Shown here piece after piece: positions 23,251-32,900 of a DNA stretch of 38,479 bases (positions are counted from its first letter, which is position 1; every line of letters starts with the position of its first letter). Location of the stretch: positions 1 to 38,479 of the forward strand of contig JAHDHZ010000024.1 in the NCBI GenBank assembly GCA_020631045.1, in the 5' to 3' direction. The notes beneath the pieces are model-generated. The model had not been told where the DNA came from. It saw nothing but the letters and a program-made list of their open reading frames with translations, and ran no database searches. The position numbers were made by a program, and so were the translations under genes. This stretch comes from Flavobacteriales bacterium. GTDB taxonomy: Bacteria > Bacteroidota > Bacteroidia > Flavobacteriales_G > JALEGO01.

Positions 23251-23811
23251 TTGAAAGAGAAAATTATATTGGGCGTTGATCCAGGAACAACCGTTTTAGG
23301 ATATGGCATTATCAATGTCAAAGGCAATCAAATTAAAATGATTGCCGCCGGAGTGATCGAGCTTAAAAAGCTAGAAACCCACTATCAAAAACTGCAAAAA
23401 ATCTATGAAAAACTCGATGCGCTAATCAAAGAATACAAACCAGATGAGTTTGCCGTAGAAAGCCCTTTTTTTGGCAAAAACGTACAATCCATGCTCAAAC
23501 TAGGTAGAGCGCAAGGCATCACCATTGTCTGTGCCATGAACAATGGTCTTGAGGTGTTTGAATACAGCCCTAAAAAGATCAAACAATCAGTTACCGGCAG
23601 TGGCAATGCTTCAAAAGAACAAGTTGCCTCGATGCTTTCTACACTTTTAAACACCAAAGAAATTCCTAAAGTCTTAGATGCTACAGATGCTTTGGGAGCA
23701 GCAATCTGTCATCACTTTCAAAAAGGGCGAGATGCCTTAAACTTTAACAGTTCTAAAAAGTACTCTGGGTGGAGTGGATTTGTAAAGAACAACGAAAAGC
23801 GCATTCAATAA
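23251..23811 (+). CDS. ruvC: Crossover junction endodeoxyribonuclease RuvC
   Basis: This 186-aa enzyme resolves Holliday junctions made during recombination, acting with RuvAB. The four catalytic acidic residues are visible: D10 in ILGVDPGTT, E70 in FAVESPFFGKN, and D143 and D146 in LDATDALGAAICHH. Length is typical. It begins with TTG at 23251, since no ATG precedes the conserved first strand; an imperfect box (TAGTTTAA) lies just upstream. It stands alone, divergent from the glycosyltransferase gene, and ends 5 bp before the convergent protease gene. ruvA and ruvB are not adjacent. Confidence 0.95.
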   Translation: MKEKIILGVDPGTTVLGYGIINVKGNQIKMIAAGVIELKKLETHYQKLQKIYEKLDALIKEYKPDEFAVESPFFGKNVQSMLKLGRAQGITIVCAMNNGLEVFEYSPKKIKQSVTGSGNASKEQVASMLSTLLNTKEIPKVLDATDALGAAICHHFQKGRDALNFNSSKKYSGWSGFVKNNEKRIQ

Positions 23812-23816
23812 GGTGC

Positions 23817-26144
23817 TTATTTAACCAGCTTTTGAATCAAAAGACGTTGATTGTGTTGATCAACAACATTCAAGTAATAAATGCCCTTTGATAGTTTTTG
23901 GGTGGATAATGTAACTTGATTTGAGTTTGTAGGTTGTTCGACGACCACCGCCCCTAGGTTGTCGAACAACCTGATTTTAGAAGATGGAGTTAAACCAGAA
24001 ATAAAGAGTTGCTCTTTAAAAGGGTTAGGAAAGACCTTTAGCTCACTTTTATTCATCAGCGAGGTTGACGTAGGAATATCAAGCCCTGTGGTGAAATTCC
24101 ATACATCACTCCACTGAGAGGTGTCTTGCCCTGTAATGTAGGCGGCTCTCCAATAATAAGTTGTTTGAGGTAATAAATTACTTGATACCTCAAATTCTGT
24201 ATCTGTATTATTGGGTGATTGATCAATATAATCTGTCATCTGCTCTTGTAGTAGTGCAGAAGAAAAATCAGCTGCAGTGTCTAGCTGCAAAATATAATGC
24301 TCAACTTGATCGACTGATTTGAAATCTAAAGTAGGTTGTAAAATCACGTCTTGGGCATTTGTTTGAGGATCACTCAAGACCACCGTGTTTTTATAAATAC
24401 CCGTAATGTTTATATCATCAATGTAAATGTTGTTTCCTCCCTTGCCGGTAAACTCAAACTTAAATTGAAAGCCTTCTTTCAAGAAAAAGTTAGGAATACT
24501 AGCCGTAAAGCTCTTCCAATCATCATCTGATGAAGGCACAAATGCAGCTGTTTGAGGCTCAACACTCTTTAATGTTGGACCCAATCTGAGTGAGCGCATC
24601 AACCAAGTATTTCCACAATCTGAAGAAATTAATAACCTCAAAGCATCTTGATCAGTTGCTTGCTTTTGAGCATAAGCCACTTTATAGGTCATGGTAGCTG
24701 ATAGCATTGGGCTTAAATCTAAACCAGAACTGTATAGCGTTGATGTTTGCTCAGTAGTTGATGAAAAATTATTAATCGAAACACTGCTTGTGCTTTGATA
24801 TCCTACAGTTGAATTAATTTGAAACGGGTATTGGTCTTCGTCAACCATCCATTTGTTTGAAGGAATTACATCAGCCTCAAAGCTTTCTTGATAAGGTAAG
24901 AAGTTTTGCTGAGGATCAACCACCAAAACAAAAGACTGCTTAAGCGCACTCAAGGTATTTTGCGTATTTGAAACCTGCAACAATACATCATACAAACCAG
25001 GCTGATCATAGAGCACTTCTTGCTTGGGTTCAATAGAAGATGACGGGCTTGCACCTGAAAAACTCCAAGTTCGATCACATACTCCATACTCAGAAAAATC
25101 TTGGTACAATACAGTATCTTGCCTACAAACAATTTTTTTATCTACATCAACACGCACCTCAACCAACTGACTTACACCTGTTGCATTTAAATTGCTTTGA
25201 GTAGATAAGTTGTTGCGATCAGAAATAGATGAGTTTAAGGTGTTTTGCATTCTAAGGGCCTGTCCTTCTGTAAACATGGCATTACAAAAAGAATACTCCA
25301 TGTAATTTTGAATATTATCTAGACTTGAGCATGACTCACCTGATAGGTTACATGAACTCCAACCAACCGTGTTGGGCGTGTCAAATACTCCATCATCGTC
25401 AAAACAATTGTCAGGCAATCCTGGGTCATTTGACCCTCCCCAGAGATGGTCTAAATTTAACCAATGACCGATTTCATGTGTCAAAGTTCTCTCATCGAAT
25501 CCAATCACATCAGCTCTACAAAAAATGGCATCGTTTTCAGGATTGTTTTGCATCCATGCGGGCAAATAAGTAAATCCACCAATGCCTTCACCTACTGTTC
25601 TGCCTGTATATACATTTAGGTATTTAGAACGTGGCCATTGACGATTGTCTGTCCAAGGGCTTGAAAAACTGGGTGCATCTGTCGTTTGAGTGGTTTCGTA
25701 TCGAACAATGCCTGTTGTTGGATTGCCAAAAGGATCAATGCGTGCCAATCGAAACTCAAAGCCCGCATTGCCAATAATTGATTTAAAAGCATCAATTACT
25801 TCAGAAGTATCAGCATTTTGCTTATTAAAATCAAGGTTTAAACGTCTTACTTGCTCATGAATGGTTTCATCTGAAAGATTTTCACTGCCATTGTTGTGCA
25901 ACACGTGAAACACGATAGGAATAATGTAATTGCTTCCACAAGAAGTGCTTTGAGCAGACTTTTGTTGTAAGTTTTGATCAGCGCCCTGGTCAAGCAAGCT
26001 TTGTGCTTGTTTGATGTTTTGATATTCTAGCGGATCGTTTTGCTTAATGTACTCTATGTAATCATAAGTAGAACAGGCATGCTGAGCAGTAAGATTACTC
26101 AAAGCCACCCATAGAACACTAAATGTTAAACAAAGATTTCTCAT
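23817..26144 (-). CDS. Secreted M43-family metalloprotease with T9SS sorting domain (second of tandem pair)
   Basis: This 775-aa protein has a signal peptide (about 1-20), a short propeptide-like part and a metzincin domain of the M43 (pappalysin/cytophagalysin) family. The zinc motif is LTHEIGHWLNLDH (H223, E224, H227, H233), followed by the Met-turn NYMEYS (M282). Downstream come a PKD-like segment (about 340-410), a jelly-roll/MAM-like region (about 415-580) with NNIYIDDINITG, a fibronectin-III-like domain (about 590-690), and a T9SS type A tail from about 697 (VFPNPFKEQLFISGL, GIYYLNVVD). It should be an extracellular protease exported by T9SS. It starts 8 nt after the stop of a paralogue with the same layout, a tandem duplication in one operon. 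Substrate unknown. Confidence 0.9.
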   Translation of the reverse strand: MRNLCLTFSVLWVALSNLTAQHACSTYDYIEYIKQNDPLEYQNIKQAQSLLDQGADQNLQQKSAQSTSCGSNYIIPIVFHVLHNNGSENLSDETIHEQVRRLNLDFNKQNADTSEVIDAFKSIIGNAGFEFRLARIDPFGNPTTGIVRYETTQTTDAPSFSSPWTDNRQWPRSKYLNVYTGRTVGEGIGGFTYLPAWMQNNPENDAIFCRADVIGFDERTLTHEIGHWLNLDHLWGGSNDPGLPDNCFDDDGVFDTPNTVGWSSCNLSGESCSSLDNIQNYMEYSFCNAMFTEGQALRMQNTLNSSISDRNNLSTQSNLNATGVSQLVEVRVDVDKKIVCRQDTVLYQDFSEYGVCDRTWSFSGASPSSSIEPKQEVLYDQPGLYDVLLQVSNTQNTLSALKQSFVLVVDPQQNFLPYQESFEADVIPSNKWMVDEDQYPFQINSTVGYQSTSSVSINNFSSTTEQTSTLYSSGLDLSPMLSATMTYKVAYAQKQATDQDALRLLISSDCGNTWLMRSLRLGPTLKSVEPQTAAFVPSSDDDWKSFTASIPNFFLKEGFQFKFEFTGKGGNNIYIDDINITGIYKNTVVLSDPQTNAQDVILQPTLDFKSVDQVEHYILQLDTAADFSSALLQEQMTDYIDQSPNNTDTEFEVSSNLLPQTTYYWRAAYITGQDTSQWSDVWNFTTGLDIPTSTSLMNKSELKVFPNPFKEQLFISGLTPSSKIRLFDNLGAVVVEQPTNSNQVTLSTQKLSKGIYYLNVVDQHNQRLLIQKLVK

Positions 26145-26152
26145 GAGCCTTC

Positions 26153-28525
26153 TTATTTATGAATCAATAACTTTTGGGTTGTTTGATCGCCTTTTTGATT
26201 GCTCAATCTTAAATAGTACATCCCAGCAGGTAATTCTTGAACAAAGAATTGAAAAGCCTGATCTTTCTGAACCAATGCATCACTAAAATAGTTTTCAATG
26301 TGTCTACCCGTAAAATCAAACAAATCTAAAGAGAGTAATTCTTTGCCTGTTGTATTTAAAGCAACAGTCACAAAATCTTTTGTTGGATTCGGAAATACAT
26401 GCAGGCTGTTTTTCGAGGCAAAAACATCAGGTAAAGAAAGGCTTGGATCAACCATAAAACTCCATGGAGCTGACCAAGCTAAAGGCAAGCCATTTTGAAT
26501 GTATCTAACCCTCCAATAATAAGTTGTGCCTTTGACCAATCCATTGACATCAAACTCTGTATCACTGTTGTAGTGTTGATTGTCAATATAATTAAAAGTC
26601 TGTTGCTGTAGGTTAGGTGAATTAAACCCCGCATCAGTATCAAACTGTACTTCATAGGCATCTACTGCAGTGGCCTGCGCTTTCCAATCTAGGGTAGCAC
26701 TGTAATCTTGAATGAGTGACTGATCTTGAGGAGACGATAAAATAATATCAGTAGTAAAGGTTCCGTCAACTTCAAAAGCATCAAAATAAAAGTTGTTTCC
26801 ACCTCCAGAAATAAACTCTATTTTAAACATCATTCTATCAGTTAAGTCATTGGCTCCCATTGTGAAAGTATGATTCTTCCACTCTGAATCATCTGCAGGC
26901 ACAAAACTACCCGTTTGATTGTCAGCAGAGAAAAGCGTAGAGGCTGGTCGAATGTATTTTAAAGTCCAAGTTTGCCCACAATCTTTAGAGAAGTAAACAT
27001 TCATCTTATCAACGTTGGTGATTACTTTTCTAGCAAAAGCTGTTTTAAAACTTACCGCTGCAAAACTCATGTTTGAAAGGTCAAACAAGGGTGAAATCAA
27101 CACATCAGTATTGCCAGATGTATTAAGAGTATTGTTTAGGTAAATGCTTGAAGAAGAGCTATACCCAGAAAGTGCTGAACTTTCAAAAGTGATCACATCT
27201 TGCTCAACATTATCAACATCCCAATCTAATGAAGGAATGGCAATGCTTTCAAAATCTTCATTAAATGGAGCTGCCTTACCTTCAGGTTGAATGACTCTTA
27301 CAACTCCTTGCTTATTTACAGATAGATTGCCAGAAGCATTGGTCACAGCAAGAGAGATGTCAGAAAATCCTTCAGTAACAAAAATCATTTCAGGATCTTG
27401 AGTACTGTAACTACCAGCATTTGTAGCATTCCAAGACCAAGAAGTTGGCCCATGATAAGAAGCGTCTAACACCTTAAAAGTGTCGCCCACACACGCTACT
27501 GATGAAGGTACTAAAAAATCAGCCACACATAAATTATCATTGCCATCAGTACCAGTAGCAGCTAGATTGGCCGCCGTCCAGAGGTTGTTGCGTTGAGAAA
27601 GGTTTGAATTCAAAGCAGCATTCATTCTATCTGCTTGCCCTTGGGTAAACATGTGCGTGCAAGCAGCATAATTCATGAAGTTTTGCACGTTATCTAAACT
27701 ACCACAAGTGGTAGAAGCAGTATTGCACCCTGATGCATTACCAATACAATTAGGAGTATCTGACACCCCATCATCAGTATTGCATGCAGCAGTGATTCCG
27801 ATCTCTCCATTACCCCAAGTATGCGCCAAATTAATCCAATGGCCTACTTCGTGTGTCAATGTTTTTCCATCAGCATTTGAAGCTGTTTCAATAGTCCCTA
27901 AAGCGGAGTGTCTAATCACAATACCATCAATTTGAGGGCTAAAATTTGCAACAGATGGATATTGAGAATAGCCCAAGACAATGCCTTGGCCAGATCCACC
28001 CACATCAATTGATTTAACAACCCATACGTTTAGATATTTTTCTCTTGGCCATTGATTGATTTTTGAATTGTTATCAGCACTATTGGTCAAAGCTGTCTCA
28101 TAACGGTTAATTCCGTTGGTACAATTACCCTGAGGATCTTTTTGAGCCAATTTAAATTCAATTTCAGAGTCAGCTGCAATACCTGTAAAATCAGCAATTA
28201 CACTAGAGAAATCAGCGTTTGTTTTGCGCATGTCTTCATTCAACACTCGAAGGCCATCTAAGACTTGTCTGTCTGAAATGTTTTCTGTTCCGTTCTCATG
28301 TAGAATATGAAAAACAATAGGAATGGTTTTCACAACTGATGATGCCTTTTGATGTTGATAAGCAGCAGCCTCTTGCTCAGCTTGTAATTTTGCAGCTTTG
28401 ATCTGTGATACCAAATGAGGATTGGCTTGAATAAATTGCTGCTCGGCCAATCTGTGTCCACAAGGTTCTTGTGCCAAGAGTGCAGTTGAAACAATGCCTG
28501 TCAGTAGAAGAAGTATATTTTTCAT
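26153..28525 (-). CDS. Secreted M43-family metalloprotease with T9SS sorting domain (first of tandem pair)
   Basis: The 790-aa paralogue of the next gene shares its full domain order: signal peptide (1-19), M43 domain with LTHEVGHWINLAH (H225, E226, H229, H235) and Met-turn NFMNYA (M284), a PKD-like segment (about 335-405), a beta-sandwich region with NNFYFDAFEVDG, a fibronectin-III-like domain (about 595-695, YYWRVRYIQNG) and a T9SS type A tail from about 707 (VFPNPTKDFVTVAL, GMYYLRLSN). All catalytic residues are intact, so both copies look active. The operon is driven by a TACATTTG box 21 nt upstream of the ATG. A secreted nutrient-gaining or envelope-processing protease is likely; the target is not indicated. 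Confidence 0.9.
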   Translation of the reverse strand: MKNILLLLTGIVSTALLAQEPCGHRLAEQQFIQANPHLVSQIKAAKLQAEQEAAAYQHQKASSVVKTIPIVFHILHENGTENISDRQVLDGLRVLNEDMRKTNADFSSVIADFTGIAADSEIEFKLAQKDPQGNCTNGINRYETALTNSADNNSKINQWPREKYLNVWVVKSIDVGGSGQGIVLGYSQYPSVANFSPQIDGIVIRHSALGTIETASNADGKTLTHEVGHWINLAHTWGNGEIGITAACNTDDGVSDTPNCIGNASGCNTASTTCGSLDNVQNFMNYAACTHMFTQGQADRMNAALNSNLSQRNNLWTAANLAATGTDGNDNLCVADFLVPSSVACVGDTFKVLDASYHGPTSWSWNATNAGSYSTQDPEMIFVTEGFSDISLAVTNASGNLSVNKQGVVRVIQPEGKAAPFNEDFESIAIPSLDWDVDNVEQDVITFESSALSGYSSSSSIYLNNTLNTSGNTDVLISPLFDLSNMSFAAVSFKTAFARKVITNVDKMNVYFSKDCGQTWTLKYIRPASTLFSADNQTGSFVPADDSEWKNHTFTMGANDLTDRMMFKIEFISGGGNNFYFDAFEVDGTFTTDIILSSPQDQSLIQDYSATLDWKAQATAVDAYEVQFDTDAGFNSPNLQQQTFNYIDNQHYNSDTEFDVNGLVKGTTYYWRVRYIQNGLPLAWSAPWSFMVDPSLSLPDVFASKNSLHVFPNPTKDFVTVALNTTGKELLSLDLFDFTGRHIENYFSDALVQKDQAFQFFVQELPAGMYYLRLSNQKGDQTTQKLLIHK

Positions 28526-28546
28526 AGCTTAGATGTTAGTGCCCCA

Positions 28547-28554
28547 CAAATGTA
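28547..28554 (-). promoter_or_regulatory. Promoter box of the M43 protease operon
   Basis: TACATTTG on the minus strand is a perfect TAnnTTTG match ending 21 nt before the ATG at 28525. A G6 tract (28582-28587, plus strand) lies some 27 nt further upstream. On the plus strand a near-match TATATTTC (28615-28622) may serve the divergent gene. Confidence 0.6.
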
Positions 28555-28645
28555 ACTCATAAAAAAGAAACCATAGTCTTAGGGGGGAGTTATTCAGAAT
28601 TTATAAATTTAAGATATATTTCGTTTTTTGTCAACCCCGTAAACC

Positions 28646-29275
28646 ATGGCTAAATACTTAACCCTAGAAGAAGCTAAGCAACATACTTTAAAGAGTGAAA
28701 GTACTCTTAGAAGACTGGTGAGAACCTGTTTGAAAGATGCCAAACTGAAGAAAAACATCAAAACCAAAAAGTTGGCCAATGGCGGATACCAGTACTTGAT
28801 CAACAGTGCATTGCTCGATGAGAAGTACCAAAAAATAGACAAAAAAACCTCAGCAGTGGGCGCCACATCCACCCCAAAAAAAAGCATTAAAAAACCTTCT
28901 AAAAAAACTGTAGAAACACCAAAAAAACAAGACAATCAAACCATTGAGGTTTTACAGCAATACATTCAAACACTTAAAAGTCAATTAGAGGTTAAAGATG
29001 CTCAAATTGCCGCTAAAAACAATCAAGTCTCTGAACTGTTAGAACGCGATCGAGAAAGTAATTTACTGCTTGAGCGTATCAATCAAGCATTGATCAAATA
29101 CAAAATACCTGAATACATTGAAACACAGGTTGTTGAAGTTGAACAAATACCAGAAAAAAGCCCTATAATTGAGGTTAAAAAAGAGCCTGAACATTCAAAG
29201 CCTGCAAAAAAGAAAAAGAAGAAAAAAAACAAAAAGGGCAAAGCAACTTTTTCAGATTGGCTCAATCAATTTTAA
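28646..29275 (+). CDS. Putative DNA-binding HTH and coiled-coil protein, unknown function
   Basis: No family is firmly recognised in these 209 residues. The N terminus (about 1-60, YLTLEEAKQHTLKSESTLRR) resembles an excisionase/MerR-type helix-turn-helix. Next is a Lys-rich linker (about 60-100), then a strongly predicted coiled coil (about 104-150) with regular Leu/Ile spacing (IQTLKSQLEVKDAQIAAKNN), an acidic region and a run of Lys just before the end. The last residues, FSDWLNQF, look like a docking tail. Layout is like small DNA-binding scaffold or replication-associated proteins. The Nudix gene begins 3 nt after its stop and the large envelope gene overlaps that one, so the three form an operon, though their functions show no clear link. 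Confidence 0.6.
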   Translation: MAKYLTLEEAKQHTLKSESTLRRLVRTCLKDAKLKKNIKTKKLANGGYQYLINSALLDEKYQKIDKKTSAVGATSTPKKSIKKPSKKTVETPKKQDNQTIEVLQQYIQTLKSQLEVKDAQIAAKNNQVSELLERDRESNLLLERINQALIKYKIPEYIETQVVEVEQIPEKSPIIEVKKEPEHSKPAKKKKKKKNKKGKATFSDWLNQF

Positions 29276-29278
29276 GAC

Positions 29279-29914
29279 ATGCCTCAGCCCAAAATCAAAG
29301 CGCTGATTGACTTTTTAAGTGCTGGTTACAAGAAGGGCCTAGCAGGTGAACACGCTCATGAAAAATTAGCTCCTAAAGGCAGACTCAAACCTGATCAATT
29401 TGCCAATAAAATTGCTTTGGCAAAAAAAAGTGCTGTATTGGCACTCTTTTATTTAAAAGAAGGAAAAGAATATTTGCTGTGTATTAGGCGCCCTAAATAT
29501 GAGGGTACCCATAGCAATCAAATTGCTTTTGCTGGAGGTAAATGCGAAGATGAAGACCAAGATTATTTAGATACGGCTCTGAGAGAAACGCATGAAGAGG
29601 TGGGCATTTATAAAGATGAGATTCATGTGGTTGGAAAGCTCTCTTCACTGTATATTCCACCAAGTAATTTTTATGTGCAACCTTTTTTAGGAGTTTGCTT
29701 GAGTGAAAATCCGAAATTTAAACCAGATCAAAGAGAAGTTGAAAAACTGATTGAAATTGAACTAAACGAGCTTAAAAACTTTCAAGTTACCCACCAAAGT
29801 ATTACAAAAGGGACAATAAAGATGCGTATGCCCAGTTACTTATACAATCAGCACATTATTTGGGGAGCAACCGCCATGATGATTGCTGAGATAAAAGCAT
29901 TGATTGATTCTTGA
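29279..29914 (+). CDS. Nudix hydrolase, coenzyme A pyrophosphatase type
   Basis: This 211-aa protein carries a full Nudix box, GGKCEDEDQDYLDTALRETH followed by EEVGI, which binds Mg2+ and cleaves a nucleoside diphosphate linkage. The preceding signature RRPKYEGTHSNQIAFAGGK is the one that marks CoA pyrophosphatases (NUDT7/YeaB group), which split CoA into 4'-phosphopantetheine and 3',5'-ADP. Sequence length is typical for the group. It starts 3 nt after the HTH/coiled-coil gene and its TGA overlaps the TTG start of the large envelope gene, so translation of the three should be coupled. CoA specificity is inferred from the signature only. Confidence 0.85.
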   Translation: MPQPKIKALIDFLSAGYKKGLAGEHAHEKLAPKGRLKPDQFANKIALAKKSAVLALFYLKEGKEYLLCIRRPKYEGTHSNQIAFAGGKCEDEDQDYLDTALRETHEEVGIYKDEIHVVGKLSSLYIPPSNFYVQPFLGVCLSENPKFKPDQREVEKLIEIELNELKNFQVTHQSITKGTIKMRMPSYLYNQHIIWGATAMMIAEIKALIDS

Positions 29915-32900
29915 AGTTTTTTTTGAATGTCATACTCATCTGCTATGCGCAACAGTTTTTCAGCCAAATCTATGCTGTAAAGCGCGTTAAACTTAAAGCT
30001 CAAACAAATGTTTGGATGCAAATTGATTCTTCTTCAATTGCTCCTAATTCTCTACTTGTTTGGTGTGGTGATGCCTTGTTAGACAGCTCTTTTTTTAACT
30101 ATTCTGCTGAAAAAGCGAAGATCAAGTTTTTAAACACTTCTTGCGATTCTGTGGTATTGACTTACAGGCGCCTGGGCTTTGATTTTAATAAGACGTATCA
30201 AAACAAAAAATTTGACGATTACTTGTACATCAAAGAAAGTAAAAATCCTTTTGAGTATTCTGCTTTAACAGACCAAACATCTAATTCAAAAAACACCATT
30301 TACAAACAAGGGAGTATTGCAAGAGGATTGCGCGTGGGCAACGCTCAAGATTTAGCCCTCTTGTCAAATCTAAACCTGCAATTAGAAGGCAAAATATCTG
30401 AAGAAATAAATATCAGAGCAGCCATAACCGACCAAAATTTGCCCATTCAACCTGAAGGAAACACCCTTCAATTGCAAGATTTTGATCGAGTATTTATTGA
30501 ACTATACAACCAGAAAAATTCGATTATTGCGGGTGATTTTCAAATCAAATCACCCCATCATCACTTCTTACGATACCAGAAAAAATCACAAGGCCTCCAC
30601 TTTGTTCACGGGCCCAAAAAAGAAGGTCTTTACACTTCTATCTCAGCAGCTGCATCGCGCGGAAAATTTGCCAGAAAAACCCTAGCACAACAAGAGGGTA
30701 AACAAGGGCCTTATGCTTTGAGAGGTGCCGAGAACGAACTGTTTATCATCATACTTTCAGGCACCGAAAAAGTCTTTATTGATGGCAAGCAACTCAAACG
30801 CGGCGCAGAGCATGATTACATCATTGATTACAACACTGCTCAACTTACCTTTACCCCCAAACAACCCATTACCAAAGACAAGCGAGTAATCATTGAATTT
30901 CAGTACACCGACCAGAGCTATGCTCGGTTGCTCTCACAAGCTCAAGTGGGCTATCAAAAAGACAGTTTACATGCCTTTTTACACCTTTACACCGAAGGTG
31001 ATTTAAAAAACCAGTCTGTCAATGCAGAGCTTGACGATGCCAAAAAGAGTTTTTTAAGCACTTTGGGCGATGATATTGATGCAGCATTTTTCAATGCGCA
31101 AGATTCAATTGGTTATGTGCAAGATCGGGTATTGTATGAAAAAATAGACTCTTTAGGGTATACTGTTTACCGCTACTCTACCGACCCTTCAGTGGCACAC
31201 TATGCCTTGAGTTTTTCAGATTTAGGACAAGGCAAGGGCAATTATGTGCTTTCAGAAAACGCTGCCAATGGTAAAGTATACAAATGGGTCAAACCAGATA
31301 CTGTAAATGGGGTGTTACTGCAGGTGGGTAGTTTCGAGCCCATTGTTTTATTGAAAACACCTAAACTCAATCAAATGGTTACCACAGGTATTTCAAAAAT
31401 CTATAAAAAGGCAAGTTTTGCTATTGAAACGGCTCTTTCAAATAACAATCTCAATACGTTTTCTGCCTTAGATAACCAAAACAATATTGGAACAGCCTTA
31501 AATGCGAAGGGGTCAAAAAAGATCGATGTTTCTAAGCATAGTTATTTAGAGCTTCAATTAGATTACGAATTTGTGCATCGAGATTTTACAGCCATTGAGT
31601 GGTTTAGGGCGCCTGAATTTTCACGTGATCAGAACATCAACAGCCTTGAAATCAAAGAACACCAACATTTGAGTGCTGGTGGGTTGGCATTAAACAACAC
31701 CAAATACAACAAACTGCTTGCTTATAAATTTCAGCACTATTTGATTGAAAAAAACACCCTGAATAGTTTTAAACATCAGATTTTACAAGACATTAAAAGC
31801 AAGAAATTCACCATCAATACCAACACAGAAGTGTTGAGTAGTGATTTTGAGGTACAAACCAGTACGTTTTGGCGCAACCGCTCATTGCTCATCTGGCACA
31901 TCAATGCACAAACCGATTTGGGGTTTCGAGACGATTTTGAAAACAACCAATTTTTCTTACAAGACTCTTTGCTTGGCAATGCTTATCAGTTTTTAGAACT
32001 CGAAGGCTTTATTCAGCGCAAAGACAGCAGTAAATCTTTGCGATTGTCTTACATTCAGCGCACCGATCAAAAGCCTTTTGAAAACAAACTCTCTGGTGCA
32101 ACTTATGCTGACAACATTGCACTGAGTACGCATTTTTTTAAACACACACACTTTAATATTAAAACACAAACAACCTACAGAAATCTTAAGATTCAAAACA
32201 CCGACTTATCGAACGATCAGCCTGAAGAGACCTTCTTAAACCGCATTGAATATAACGTTCAGCACCCCAAACAATGGTTTGCCCACCAGTTTTTTTATGA
32301 AACGGCTTCTGGTTTTGAATCGAGAAAAGAATACGTTTTTGTAGCTGTAGCACCGGGCAGAGGCAACTACACTTGGATAGACTACGACTCATCAGGCACC
32401 CAAGAACAAAATGAATTTGAGATTGCTCAATTTACAGACCAAGCCAATTATGTGAGAGTACTCACTCCTTCAACTGAATTTATCAAAACCAAAAATAACC
32501 AACTCTCAACAGCTTTAAACTTAAACTTATCTGGTCTTTCAAGCCCTGAAAAAAAGCTTTTAAACACCTTTTCTAAATTCTCAAATCAAACGGCCTTTCA
32601 ATTGAACACTAAAGATGCTTCTGATGGTGTTTTTACAGTTCAAAACCCTTTTGATGTTGCACTTACAGATACTAATTTATTAGGTATGAATCGGGTGTTT
32701 AGAAATACTATTTTCTTCGATCAATCTGGCCATAAATTCTCAAGCAACTATACTGTTTCAAACACAGCCAATAAAGTACTTTCAAACAATGGTTACCGAT
32801 TTATTTCAAATCAAACTCAAGAATTATACCTGCGCGCTAAACTCTCAAAACTTGCGCTGTTTGAAGCCAAATTACTCGAAGGGCAAAAGCAACAAGAAGA

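Noticed and set aside
23803-23820. Small palindrome AATAAG-GTG-CTTATT between ruvC and the protease gene
   Set aside because: It arises from the two convergent TAA stops; a 6-bp AT-rich stem with 3-nt loop is too weak to call a terminator.
28582-28587. G6 tract near the M43 protease promoter as a phase-variable switch
   Set aside because: G6 also occurs inside coding genes here (for example near 8645 and 33036), so six Gs alone are not exceptional; mentioned only as context.
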